DNA from: JAEKNW01 sp963677815
Lineage (GTDB): Bacteria > Cloacimonadota > Cloacimonadia > Cloacimonadales > JAFGVF01
Direction of reading: 5' to 3'
Length of the DNA stretch: 64,000 nucleotides
NCBI GenBank assembly: GCA_963677815.1
Contig: OY782499.1
Coordinates: forward strand, 1,178,001 to 1,242,000
Part shown: positions 42,359 to 50,071 of the stretch, one piece after another
Position numbering within the stretch: position 1 is the first letter of the stretch
How the letters are laid out: the number at the start of each line of letters is the position of its first letter
Made by a program: the position numbers and the translations under genes
Notes under the pieces: model-generated
Database searches by the model: none
What the model saw: only the letters and a program-made list of their open reading frames with translations
Told to the model about the DNA's origin: nothing

Positions 42359-43726
42359 ATGGAAACTAAAATTGAAGCATTTAAACAAATAATGCAAGAA
42401 GCAGATTTGAATGATAGTGTTATAGAAACCTTTATTAAGTATTATAATCAATTAACAGAAGGACATACAGGAAAACTATCAAACAAAGATATTGAAGCAC
42501 CAAACCGTCTTAATTTAATTAATTATGAAGTTCTAACTAAACAGGATAATGACCTACTAAACCAACTAGCTGTAATTAAATTAAATGGTGGCTTAGGGAC
42601 AAGTATGGGCTTAGATAAGGCTAAATCACTACTTCCTGTTAAAGGTGAAATGACTTTTCTGGATATCTTAGCTAATCAAATCATGGCCCTGAGAGAAAAA
42701 TACAATTCTAACATTCCTTTGATATTTATGAATAGCTATAGAACTAGACAAGATACTCTTGAGCTTCTTGATAATTATAAGAATCTTAAGCTTGATGATT
42801 TAGACTTAGATTTCTTGCAAAACAAGTACCCTCGTATTAGACAAGATAATATGCTCCCTTTAAACTTAGAAGATGATGACCAAAACTGGAATCCACCAGG
42901 TCACGGAGACATTTATTCTGCTCTCTATTTATCTGGATTACTAGACTCTTTACTTGATAAAGGTTATAATTATGCTTTTATATCAAATTCTGATAACCTA
43001 GGTGCTGTAATTGACCCACATATTCTAACCTATATGGATAGAGAAAAGATTCCTTTCATTATGGAAGTTTGTCGCAGAACAGAAATGGATAAGAAGGGTG
43101 GTCATTTAGCCCAAACCAAGAATGGTAATCTTATTCTTAGAGAAGTTGCACAATGTCCAGAAAATGAAATTGAAGAGTTCCAAGATATTAAACAATATTC
43201 TTATTTTAATACAAATAATCTCTGGATCAATCTTAAACAACTAAAAGAAACTCTAGTAGAAAATAATTACTCAATCGAGCTCCCTCTAATTATTAATCCA
43301 AAAGTTGTTAATGATATCCCTGTTTACCAAATCGAAACAGCTATGGGAGCAGCCATAAGTATTTTTGAAAATGCAAAAGCTATTGTTGTTCCAAGATCAA
43401 GGTTTGCTCCAGTGAAGAAAACCAATGACCTACTGCTCATCTGGTCAGATGTTTATAAAATCAACAGTGATTATCAAATAGTTTTAACTGAAGGATTAGA
43501 TAAAGCACCTACCATAGAACTAGATAGTAATTACTATAAGACTGTTGAACAGCTAAAAAATCACTTTAGAGATGTACCTTCTTTAATTCAGTGTAATAGT
43601 CTAAAGGTTCAAGGAAATGTCCTCTTTGGTAAAGAAGTTTTTATTATCGGAGATGTGACTATTAAATGTCAGGAAAAAGAAAGAATTTCTGATACTATCA
43701 TCAATAATGAGACCCTTTCATACTAA
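42359..43726 (+). CDS. UTP-glucose-1-phosphate uridylyltransferase, eukaryotic-type UDPGP family
   Basis: 455 aa. The nucleotide-binding loop is AVIKLNGGLGTSMGLDKAKS (about 76-95), followed by FLDILANQI, PLIFMNSYRTRQDTLELL, NPPGHGDIYSALYLSGLLD and ISNSDNLGAVID, all hallmarks of the UDPGP family (Pfam UDPGP) found in eukaryotes and some bacteria and distinct from GalU. It makes UDP-glucose from UTP and glucose-1-phosphate, a precursor for surface glycans and for the SDR-type epimerase encoded at 31011. Starts with SD AGGAG; the next gene is 26 bp downstream. Confidence 0.93.
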   Translation: METKIEAFKQIMQEADLNDSVIETFIKYYNQLTEGHTGKLSNKDIEAPNRLNLINYEVLTKQDNDLLNQLAVIKLNGGLGTSMGLDKAKSLLPVKGEMTFLDILANQIMALREKYNSNIPLIFMNSYRTRQDTLELLDNYKNLKLDDLDLDFLQNKYPRIRQDNMLPLNLEDDDQNWNPPGHGDIYSALYLSGLLDSLLDKGYNYAFISNSDNLGAVIDPHILTYMDREKIPFIMEVCRRTEMDKKGGHLAQTKNGNLILREVAQCPENEIEEFQDIKQYSYFNTNNLWINLKQLKETLVENNYSIELPLIINPKVVNDIPVYQIETAMGAAISIFENAKAIVVPRSRFAPVKKTNDLLLIWSDVYKINSDYQIVLTEGLDKAPTIELDSNYYKTVEQLKNHFRDVPSLIQCNSLKVQGNVLFGKEVFIIGDVTIKCQEKERISDTIINNETLSY

Positions 43727-43752
43727 ACCAATTTAAAGCCATAGGAGATTTT

Positions 43753-44145
43753 ATGCCCTTATTAATTATTACTCCAGATGAAATAACAGAAAGACTAAAC
43801 AAGGTTCCTAATATACCAGAGCTCATTAAGGAATATTCTATTAAAGAGAACTCTTTTAGGGTTGAACTCAAAATAGAAAAAATTCCCATGGATATTAAGA
43901 TTAATTTAAAATATGATTCATTTAGTCTGGGTATGATAAATTTTACATATTCAGGAAATATCCCTAAAATGTTCTTAAATCTCCTTAAAAATGTTATTAA
44001 AGATAGAACAAAAGGCGTTATTTCTATAGAAGATGATTATATAAAAATGAATGCTGACCAGCTACTACAAGCTAGAGGAATTGGTATAGTAATTAAAAAT
44101 ATCTCCTTCCAACAAGGATTTTACCAGATAGATTTTTCACTTTAA
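43753..44145 (+). CDS. Conserved-looking small protein of unknown function
   Basis: 130 aa, no signal peptide or membrane segment. It alternates basic beta-like strands (VELKIEKIPMDIKINLKYDS) with two amphipathic helices (IPKMFLNLLKNVIKD) and ends in KNISFQQGFYQIDFSL. I recognise no family. A clear SD (AGGAG) 6 nt before the ATG and the same codon bias as its neighbours support it as a real gene, probably co-transcribed with the UGPase. Confidence 0.7.
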   Translation: MPLLIITPDEITERLNKVPNIPELIKEYSIKENSFRVELKIEKIPMDIKINLKYDSFSLGMINFTYSGNIPKMFLNLLKNVIKDRTKGVISIEDDYIKMNADQLLQARGIGIVIKNISFQQGFYQIDFSL

Positions 44146-44310
44146 TAATTTTGAGAATAATTTCTTGTTATTCGACTATGGGCTTGTTAGTTATAGTCTT
44201 ATGTCATAGTAAAAGGTAGGAAGTTGCTTGTTCCTTTAACCCCAGATATTGATTTTCAAAAAAATCTAATGCACTTTTTAGAATATCATTAGCTCATAAA
44301 TCATAGTCAC

Positions 44311-44366
44311 TTGATTGTTACTCTCTCATTAAGTTTCCTATAAAGCATTGAGTGATTAACAATCAA
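44311..44366. repeat. 56-bp palindromic repeat, copy 2 of 3
   Basis: Starts TTGATTGTTACTCTCTCATT and ends with its near reverse complement ATTGAGTGATTAACAATCAA. The outer 10 bases pair perfectly. See 21851 and 62900 for the other copies. Confidence 0.85.
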
Positions 44367-44426
44367 GAGATAATACATCAAAAGTCTCATAAAACAAGCT
44401 ACAGAGTAGTGACTTCTTTGTAGATT

Positions 44427-44500
44427 GAATCACCCCCTGTGTCCCCCTCATAGAAGGGGATTATCCCCTTTCAGCTCGTGAGAGCGCCTGAGAGGGGTGG
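44427..44500. repeat. Repeat modules next to the inverted-repeat element
   Basis: The 44427-44462 part is a reverse-complement relative of the 37-bp repeat at 14864-14951 (CACCCCCTGTGTCCCCCTC, AGAAGGGGATT). The 44463-44500 part (CCCCTTTCAGCTCGTGAGAG, CGCCTGAGAGGGGTGG) is a relative of the leading module of the 10931 array. A degraded AGTGACTTCTTTGTAG unit precedes them. Confidence 0.75.
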
Positions 44501-44501
44501 A

Positions 44502-44959
44502 TCAAGTCTGGTGGAAAAAATTTAATAAAATATAAAATTTTATCATTAGTGTGATTATCCAAAGTATCCCTGAAAGGGATTAATAATTTAGCCTGGGGTA
44601 AGATCCTATAAGGATCGTCACCCCAGGAACAATATCCAAAATTACGACCTAACCCTGTAAGGGTTTAATATAATGGTAACTAATTATAATATTAAATCAT
44701 TGGTATATATGTTTTTATTAAACCCTTACAGGGTTAGGCTTTTTATATACATCATTACCCAGGGTTGCAATCCCTTCAGGATTTTACCCTGGGCTAAACT
44801 ATTAATCCCCTTTAGGGATATAAGACCTATCCTTTCAGGATTATATCTTATTCTGCTAAAATAATACTATCAATAGTAACTGATAATCCGTAAACTACTG
44901 TAATACAATATCTAGTGCAAATAATGCAACATAATTTCCACCAGACTTGAACTTGAGCC
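44502..44959 (+). mobile_element. MITE-like element (~458 bp) with terminal inverted repeats, copy A
   Basis: Left end TCAAGTCTGGTGGAAA and right end TTTCCACCAGACTTGA plus ACTTGAGCC are inverted repeats; the outer 9 bases of the left end are missing compared with copy B at 63001. The interior is a chain of nested palindromes: ATCCCTGAAAGGGAT; CCTGGGGT..ACCCCAGG enclosing ATCCTATAAGGAT; AACCCTGTAAGGGTTTAAT facing ATTAAACCCTTACAGGGTT; and ACCCAGGGTTGCAATCCC with its partner. It encodes no transposase; a 63-codon frame inside spans the palindromes and is not called a gene. It is about 99% identical to the reverse complement of copy B. The flanks 44146-44310 and 44960-45110 show nothing further except a CTTCTTCCGAAG palindrome near 44968. 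Confidence 0.8.
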
Positions 44960-45113
44960 TAACTTTCTTCTTCCGAAGTCTCTTGCCGACTGCTTAGGAA
45001 TTCCAGTCTCTAATAATATTAGAGATATGTTCTATAAATTTCCTTCTTTACTTTAGAGAAAGCCTTTTTTCCTCACTTTTTACCCTAAAAGAATAAAAAG
45101 TCAAAAAAAATAT

Positions 45114-45166
45114 TTGACAAAATTTTCTACTATGTTTTTTTAGCAAACAGATAAATTGATTGCTAA
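45114..45166 (+). promoter_or_regulatory. groL promoter with degenerate CIRCE operator
   Basis: TTGACA at 45114-45119, no ideal -10 (TATGTT is too close, TTTTTA has the right spacing). Immediately downstream, 45140-45166 has TTAGCAAAC-N9-GATTGCTAA. This has the exact 9-9-9 geometry of CIRCE (TTAGCACTC-N9-GAGTGCTAA) with two mismatches in the left arm and one in the right. CIRCE is bound by the HrcA repressor, which releases chaperone genes on heat stress. hrcA is not in the window. Confidence 0.75.
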
Positions 45167-45211
45167 ATTAAATTAATAAAGAAAAAAATTAACCTAGTGG
45201 AGGTTTTAACT

Positions 45212-46852
45212 ATGGCTAAACAAATTCAATTCAGTCACGATGCTAGAACATCGTTGAAAAATGGAGTTGATAAACTCGCTGATGCAGTAAAGGTTACTTT
45301 AGGACCACGCGGAAGAAATGTAGTGTTAGACAAGAAGTTCGGTTCACCAACTATCACTAATGATGGTGTAACAATTGCTAAAGAAATCGAACTAGAAGAT
45401 GCTTATGAAAACATGGGTGCTCAACTTTGCAAAGAAGTTGCAGAAAAAACTCATGATTTAGCTGGTGATGGTACTACTACAGCTACTATCTTAGCTCAAG
45501 CAATTATTGAAGAAGGACTCAAACACGTTACTGCTGGTGTAAATCCAATGTATTTAAAACGTGGATTAGATAAGGCTGCAAAGATAGTTATTGAAAAGAT
45601 CCACGAATTCTCAAAAGAAATCAAGAATCAAGATGAGATTGCTCAAATTGCTACTATCTCAGCTAATAATGACCCTGAAATCGGTAAAATTATTGCTGAT
45701 GCTATGCAATCTGTATCTAACGAAGGAATCATTAATGTTGAAGAAGCAAAATCTATTGAATCATCTTTAGAAAAAGTTGAAGGTATGCAGTTTGATAGAG
45801 GTTATTTATCACCTTACTTTGCAACTAACACTGATAAAATGATTGCTGAATTGGAAGATGCTTACATTCTCATTTATGATAAAAAAATATCAGCAGTTAA
45901 AGATATCCTTCCTATATTACAAGAGATTTCGCAAACTGGTAAACCAGCCCTTATTATCGCAGAAGATATCGAAGGTGAAGCTTTAGCAGCTCTTGTTGTT
46001 AACAGACTTCGTGGTGCTCTCAATGTTTGTGCTGTAAAAGCTCCTGGCTTTGGTGATAGAAGAAAAGCTATGCTTGAAGATATCGCTATCTTAACTGGTG
46101 GAACTGTTATCTCTGAAGAAGTTGGTAGAAAATTAGAAACAGCTACTCTTGAAGATTTAGGTTCTGCTCGTAAGATTATTATCGATAAAGAAAATACTAT
46201 CATCAGAGAAGGTCAAGGTGATGATGCTTCAATCAAATCAAGAATTTCTCAAATCAAACAACAAGTAGAAGATGCTACTTCAGACTATGATAAAGAGAAA
46301 CTTCAAGAAAGATTAGCTAAGCTTTCAAGTGGTGTTGCTGTGATTAAAATTGGTGCTGCAACTGAAACTGAAATGAAAGAGAAAAAAGCTCGTGTTGATG
46401 ATGCTCTTCATGCAACTAGAGCTGCAGTAGAAGAAGGTATTGTTTCTGGTGGAGGAACTACACTTATTCATGCTGCTAAAGCACTTGCAAACTTTGAAGG
46501 TAATACTCATGAAGAAAAAGTTGGTGCTAGTATCTTGATGAAAGCTCTTGAAAGACCTGCTTATCAAATCGCTACTAATGCTGGTGAAGAAGGTGCTGTG
46601 ATTGTAGAAAAACTTAAAAATGCTAGCGATGTTCATGCTGGTTATAATGCTGCAAAAAATGTCTTTGAAGATCTTTTTGTAGCTGGTGTAATCGACCCTG
46701 CAAAAGTTGTTCGTTCAGCTGTTCAAAATGCAGTTTCTATCTCAGGTTTATTCTTAACAACAGAATGTATTGTTACTGATATTCCTGAACCTGAAGCTCC
46801 AATGCCTGCTGGTGCCCCAGGAATGGGTGGCGGAATGCCAGGTATGTACTAG
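45212..46852 (+). CDS. groL: 60-kDa chaperonin GroEL
   Basis: 546 aa from the ATG at 45212, which follows GGAGG by 8 nt; the in-frame GTG 15 bp earlier overlaps that SD and is not used. Hallmarks: VTLGPRGRNVVLDKKFGSPTI, NDGVTIAKEIELEDAYENMGA, DLAGDGTTTATILAQAI (ATP site), VKAPGFGDRRKAMLEDIA and the Gly-Met tail GMGGGMPGMY. It forms the double-ring folding chamber in the cytosol. There is no groES immediately upstream; that place is taken by the CIRCE promoter and a mobile repeat island, so the co-chaperonin must be encoded elsewhere. Terminator directly after. Confidence 0.98.
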   Translation: MAKQIQFSHDARTSLKNGVDKLADAVKVTLGPRGRNVVLDKKFGSPTITNDGVTIAKEIELEDAYENMGAQLCKEVAEKTHDLAGDGTTTATILAQAIIEEGLKHVTAGVNPMYLKRGLDKAAKIVIEKIHEFSKEIKNQDEIAQIATISANNDPEIGKIIADAMQSVSNEGIINVEEAKSIESSLEKVEGMQFDRGYLSPYFATNTDKMIAELEDAYILIYDKKISAVKDILPILQEISQTGKPALIIAEDIEGEALAALVVNRLRGALNVCAVKAPGFGDRRKAMLEDIAILTGGTVISEEVGRKLETATLEDLGSARKIIIDKENTIIREGQGDDASIKSRISQIKQQVEDATSDYDKEKLQERLAKLSSGVAVIKIGAATETEMKEKKARVDDALHATRAAVEEGIVSGGGTTLIHAAKALANFEGNTHEEKVGASILMKALERPAYQIATNAGEEGAVIVEKLKNASDVHAGYNAAKNVFEDLFVAGVIDPAKVVRSAVQNAVSISGLFLTTECIVTDIPEPEAPMPAGAPGMGGGMPGMY

Positions 46853-46879
46853 AAATAACTAGTGAAATAATAAATATTA

Positions 46880-46907
46880 AGCGGAGATTTATTCTCCGCT
46901 TTTTTTG
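46880..46907 (+). terminator. Terminator of groL
   Basis: AGCGGAGA (46880-46887) pairs with TCTCCGCT (46893-46900), 5-nt loop, then T7. Confidence 0.93.
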
Positions 46908-47232
46908 CTCAACTTGGACTTGAGTTAACAAAAAGCTTGACAGCTGTTAAATCAAAAAGATTATGGTACTATAAGTTACAGTACTATATCTCTCAAGAAC
47001 TTAGCAAAATCTAGAGAGTAATAATTTGCAAACTACTAAATAATAATTATAATTGATTAAAAGAAAAATATTAGCAAGTCAAAAGCCTGAAAATTAATTA
47101 AGTGTTAATTATAGGTTAAAAAAATGTTAAAAGTTAAAATACAATTAAAATTAACTTGCAAGAATAGTGTTTTTGATTAATATATTAATGTACATATCTG
47201 TAGCAAAAAATTAAAAAAAAGGAGAGTGTGAT
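46908..47232. other. AT-rich intergenic region before the small-protein gene
   Basis: No gene seen. A TTGACA at 46937-46942 followed 17-18 bp later by ATTATGG, and a TTGCAA at 47156-47161 with AATATA 17 bp later, are weak promoter candidates for the small protein. GTACTAT occurs twice (about 46966 and 46980). Confidence 0.4.
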
Positions 47233-47367
47233 ATGAAAAAGAAACTTACTCAAAGAGAAGAAAGAAAAATTAGAGCTCAGAAAGTTAAAAAGATTATTGA
47301 AGCACCTATAGACTACACTTTTGAAGCACAAGAATCTCGTCTAAGATTAGAACAACCTACACCTTAA
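47233..47367 (+). CDS. Small basic protein of 44 aa, unknown function
   Basis: Reads MKKKLTQREERKIRAQK, then VKKIIEAPIDYTFEAQES and RLRLEQPTP. The first half is strongly basic and helical, the second half acidic and polar. Support for a real gene: an A-rich GGAG Shine-Dalgarno at 47221-47224 placed 8 nt before the ATG, and a powerful terminator starting two bases after the stop codon, so the transcript is monocistronic and compact. There is no signal peptide or membrane segment. No family recognised; the basic helix could contact nucleic acid or ribosomes, which is speculation. Confidence 0.7.
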   Translation: MKKKLTQREERKIRAQKVKKIIEAPIDYTFEAQESRLRLEQPTP

Positions 47368-47368
47368 T

Positions 47369-47413
47369 AAAGTGAATTTATAGGGGCTGTTACAGCCCTT
47401 CACTTTATTTTTT
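47369..47413 (+). terminator. Terminator of the small-protein gene
   Basis: Two nested stems: outer AAAGTGAA (47369-47376)/TTCACTTT (47399-47406), inner GGGCTGT (47384-47390)/ACAGCCC (47392-47398), then a T-rich tail to 47413. It could also help terminate the convergent histidine kinase gene. Confidence 0.9.
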
Positions 47414-47445
47414 ACTACTCAAATAATAATTTATCTTACAAGTAT

Positions 47446-49878
47446 TTAAAAATACCTATCCATCTTAAAGAGAAGCTCTCTTCTGTTAATAGGTTTAGTA
47501 ATATAATCATCACAACCAGCCTTCAACAACTTCATTCTATCTGAATCAAAAGCATAAGCTGTCTGAGCAATAATAGGGACCTTCTTATTGAACTCTCTTA
47601 TTTTTTGAGTGGCTTCTAATCCATCCATATGAGGCATTTGAACGTCCATTAGAATTAAATCAGGATAATTATCTTTGCATCTTTCTATAGCTTCAAAACC
47701 ATTATGGGCAAACTCAACATTGACTTTAATGTGTTTAAAGAATGCTTTGAAGAATTTGATGATGTGGATAGTATCATCAACAATAAGAATATTTTTCCCT
47801 TTCCATTTTTCAGAGAAGGTACTAGATGAGTTAACATCAATATAAGAAAATTTATCGTTGTTAGGAGAAGCTAAATCAACAAGGGTTACCTTGCCAGGGA
47901 TGGAGAAAATAAATGAAGTACCCTTGTCTACTTCAGTTTCAAAAGTTATGAAGCCACCAAGTAAATGGATTATTTTATGACAGATAGTTAAACCAACTCC
48001 TATACCACCAAATTGCCTTGTATGGGAACCGTTACTTTGTCTGAAAATATCAAAAATATTTTGCTGTTGGTCTTCAGCAATACCTACACCAGTGTCAGTT
48101 ATCATGAAGTTTATATTCTTATCTGCATCAATAGAGAAAATTACTTCAATACTACCTTTGTCAGTAAATTTAACTGCATTATTTAGAAGATTATCAAAAA
48201 TTGTCCGGATATTAGTTTCATCACTTTCGAAAATGATTTCTTTAGATTTGTCAGGCATATTAAGTATAAGTTCTACATCTTTTTGCTTTTCTTTGATGTC
48301 TTGTCTATAATGATCAACAATTTCAATTAGCATATTACTCAAGGAAAAGTTAGATTGAACAACAGAAATGTTATCGGATTCGATTTTAGAAACATTGATT
48401 ACATTATCCATTAATGATATAAGTCTTTGAGCTCCTTGCATTATCAAAGTCAGATATTCATCTCTATCCTTAACTGACAAAGTTTTATTATTCTTTAAAA
48501 ACTCAGAGAATCCATAAACTGCATTTAATGGAGTTCGAAATTCATGAGAAATATTGGATAAAAACTGGGTCTTAAGATTATCAGACTCTTCGGCTTTTTT
48601 GATGGCAACTTGGAGTTCTTGACGTTTTTGAAATGTTTCAGTGATATCTTGGGTGACTGTTAAAAGAGAATCAAGTTTTGAATCAAAAGTAATGGGTAGT
48701 AATGTAGTGGAAATAATTTTACTATCTCCATCTAAAGATACTATTTCTTCTTCACCACAAAGAACCTCTTGTTCATTGTCTAGAAGGGAGTCTTCACAAT
48801 GCTGTCTTTTTAATAAAAGGTCAGGTGGGAATATTTTCTCATCAGTGTTATCTATGGCAAATGAACTTTTTATACCTGTAATTTTAGCTATTTCTTTGTT
48901 CCAAATTTCATATTTAGAAGTTTTAAAATTCTTTACAGTTATTCCGACAGGAATATTATCAATGAGTTTCTCTAAAAAGGCTCTGTGTTTTCTATGTTCT
49001 AAATCTAGTAGTTTTTTATCAGTGACATCATAGCAGAAACCTTGTACAGAGTTTTTCCCATTATGACAACATATTTTATAATTATTTCTAAGCCAAATAA
49101 TATCTTTAATACTATCTTTAAATTTAACATCACAAGCGTAATTTTTATTAGGAATATAATTTTCTAGTTGTTGAATGAATTCAGCATTTTCACTGGGGAG
49201 GAAATAATCAAATAAAGTCTTCTTATTAACTAAGTCTTCAGGCTTGCAATTAAAAACATCGTAAGCACTCTTATTAATGTACTTAAAAGTAAGTGTTTCT
49301 AAATCACAAATATAGTTAATAACTGATTGACCACTATGGCTTAACGGGATAGCATGCCTTTGGGTAATTGATTCTTTATAAAGTGGAGTCAGAATTTGAG
49401 TAAGAACTCGAGAAACTTTTTCAATTATTTGCTTGTCTTCAATTCCCCATTCTTTTTCATAAGTAAAGTTTGAAAAACCAACAATACCACCAAAGTGACC
49501 TTCAATTTCTAATGGAATCATCAAAACAGATTTAATATTGTTCTTAGTTAAAAATTCTTTTTCAGCACAAGCTTCCTCTGGAATAGCAGAGATAGAATTG
49601 ATTTGGTGCACTTTAAAAGAGCTAATCTTACTTAGAGCCCATTCATACCTGCCAAAGTTAAAAAAATCAACAGGATTCTCAAGCTTATCACACCTGTCAA
49701 AATTCCATTCATAAGATAAAATGCAAATAGCTTGGTTGTCAAATAATTTGCAATAACACCTTTCTATATTATATTCTTGTCCAATATGTTGGAATAATTT
49801 AACTACTAATGCTTCTAGATTTTCTTGTGTCCCCTCAAACAAGGTTAAATCAAGTAATAACTTATTAATTAAGTCCAT
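47446..49878 (-). CDS. Hybrid sensor histidine kinase (GAF-PAS-PAS-HisKA-HATPase-REC)
   Basis: 810 aa, no membrane segment, so a cytosolic sensor. A GAF-like domain (about 15-165, ending IGGIVGFSNFTYEKEWG style residues) is followed by two PAS domains (about 185-290 and 305-415). The HisKA dimer has FLSNISHEFRTPLNAVYGF with the phospho-His near 445. The ATPase has DNLLNNAVKFTDKGS (N box), ITDTGVGIAED (G1), and GGIGVGLTICHKIIHLLGG (G2). The C-terminal receiver (about 690-808) has ILIVDDTIHI and LILMDVQMPHMDGLEA, phospho-Asp near 744. The output partner is unknown: no DNA-binding response regulator is adjacent. SD AAGGAA; a 9-bp inverted repeat lies just upstream in its leader (TAACCTAGA..TCTAGGTTA, 49892-49916). 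Confidence 0.93.
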   Translation of the reverse strand: MDLINKLLLDLTLFEGTQENLEALVVKLFQHIGQEYNIERCYCKLFDNQAICILSYEWNFDRCDKLENPVDFFNFGRYEWALSKISSFKVHQINSISAIPEEACAEKEFLTKNNIKSVLMIPLEIEGHFGGIVGFSNFTYEKEWGIEDKQIIEKVSRVLTQILTPLYKESITQRHAIPLSHSGQSVINYICDLETLTFKYINKSAYDVFNCKPEDLVNKKTLFDYFLPSENAEFIQQLENYIPNKNYACDVKFKDSIKDIIWLRNNYKICCHNGKNSVQGFCYDVTDKKLLDLEHRKHRAFLEKLIDNIPVGITVKNFKTSKYEIWNKEIAKITGIKSSFAIDNTDEKIFPPDLLLKRQHCEDSLLDNEQEVLCGEEEIVSLDGDSKIISTTLLPITFDSKLDSLLTVTQDITETFQKRQELQVAIKKAEESDNLKTQFLSNISHEFRTPLNAVYGFSEFLKNNKTLSVKDRDEYLTLIMQGAQRLISLMDNVINVSKIESDNISVVQSNFSLSNMLIEIVDHYRQDIKEKQKDVELILNMPDKSKEIIFESDETNIRTIFDNLLNNAVKFTDKGSIEVIFSIDADKNINFMITDTGVGIAEDQQQNIFDIFRQSNGSHTRQFGGIGVGLTICHKIIHLLGGFITFETEVDKGTSFIFSIPGKVTLVDLASPNNDKFSYIDVNSSSTFSEKWKGKNILIVDDTIHIIKFFKAFFKHIKVNVEFAHNGFEAIERCKDNYPDLILMDVQMPHMDGLEATQKIREFNKKVPIIAQTAYAFDSDRMKLLKAGCDDYITKPINRRELLFKMDRYF

Positions 49879-49975
49879 CAGATTTCCTTATTAACCTAGA
49901 TGAAAGCTCTAGGTTAGTTTATTTTCCCTCTTTATTCTAAAACAAAAAGAGGTTTTTACTAGATAATTGGCAAGG

Positions 49976-50010
49976 AAAAAAATAGCAGGATAGACATATA
50001 ATCCTGCTAT
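49976..50010 (-). terminator. Terminator of the ytrA - sppA operon
   Basis: ATAGCAGGAT (49982-49991) and ATCCTGCTAT (50001-50010) pair perfectly around 9 nt; the A7 at 49976-49982 becomes the U-tract on the minus-strand transcript, 60 nt after the sppA stop. Confidence 0.88.
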
Positions 50011-50071
50011 TAAGTTATATATTAGTTATTTACATATAAAAATATTTGTTAAAAGATAACCTTTTTTGATA

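Noticed and set aside
44673..44864. 63-codon frame inside copy A of the MITE-like element, with a twin on the other strand in copy B (63097-63288)
   Set aside because: Identical because the DNA element is duplicated; it runs through nested palindromes, lacks an SD and shows no protein-like constraint.
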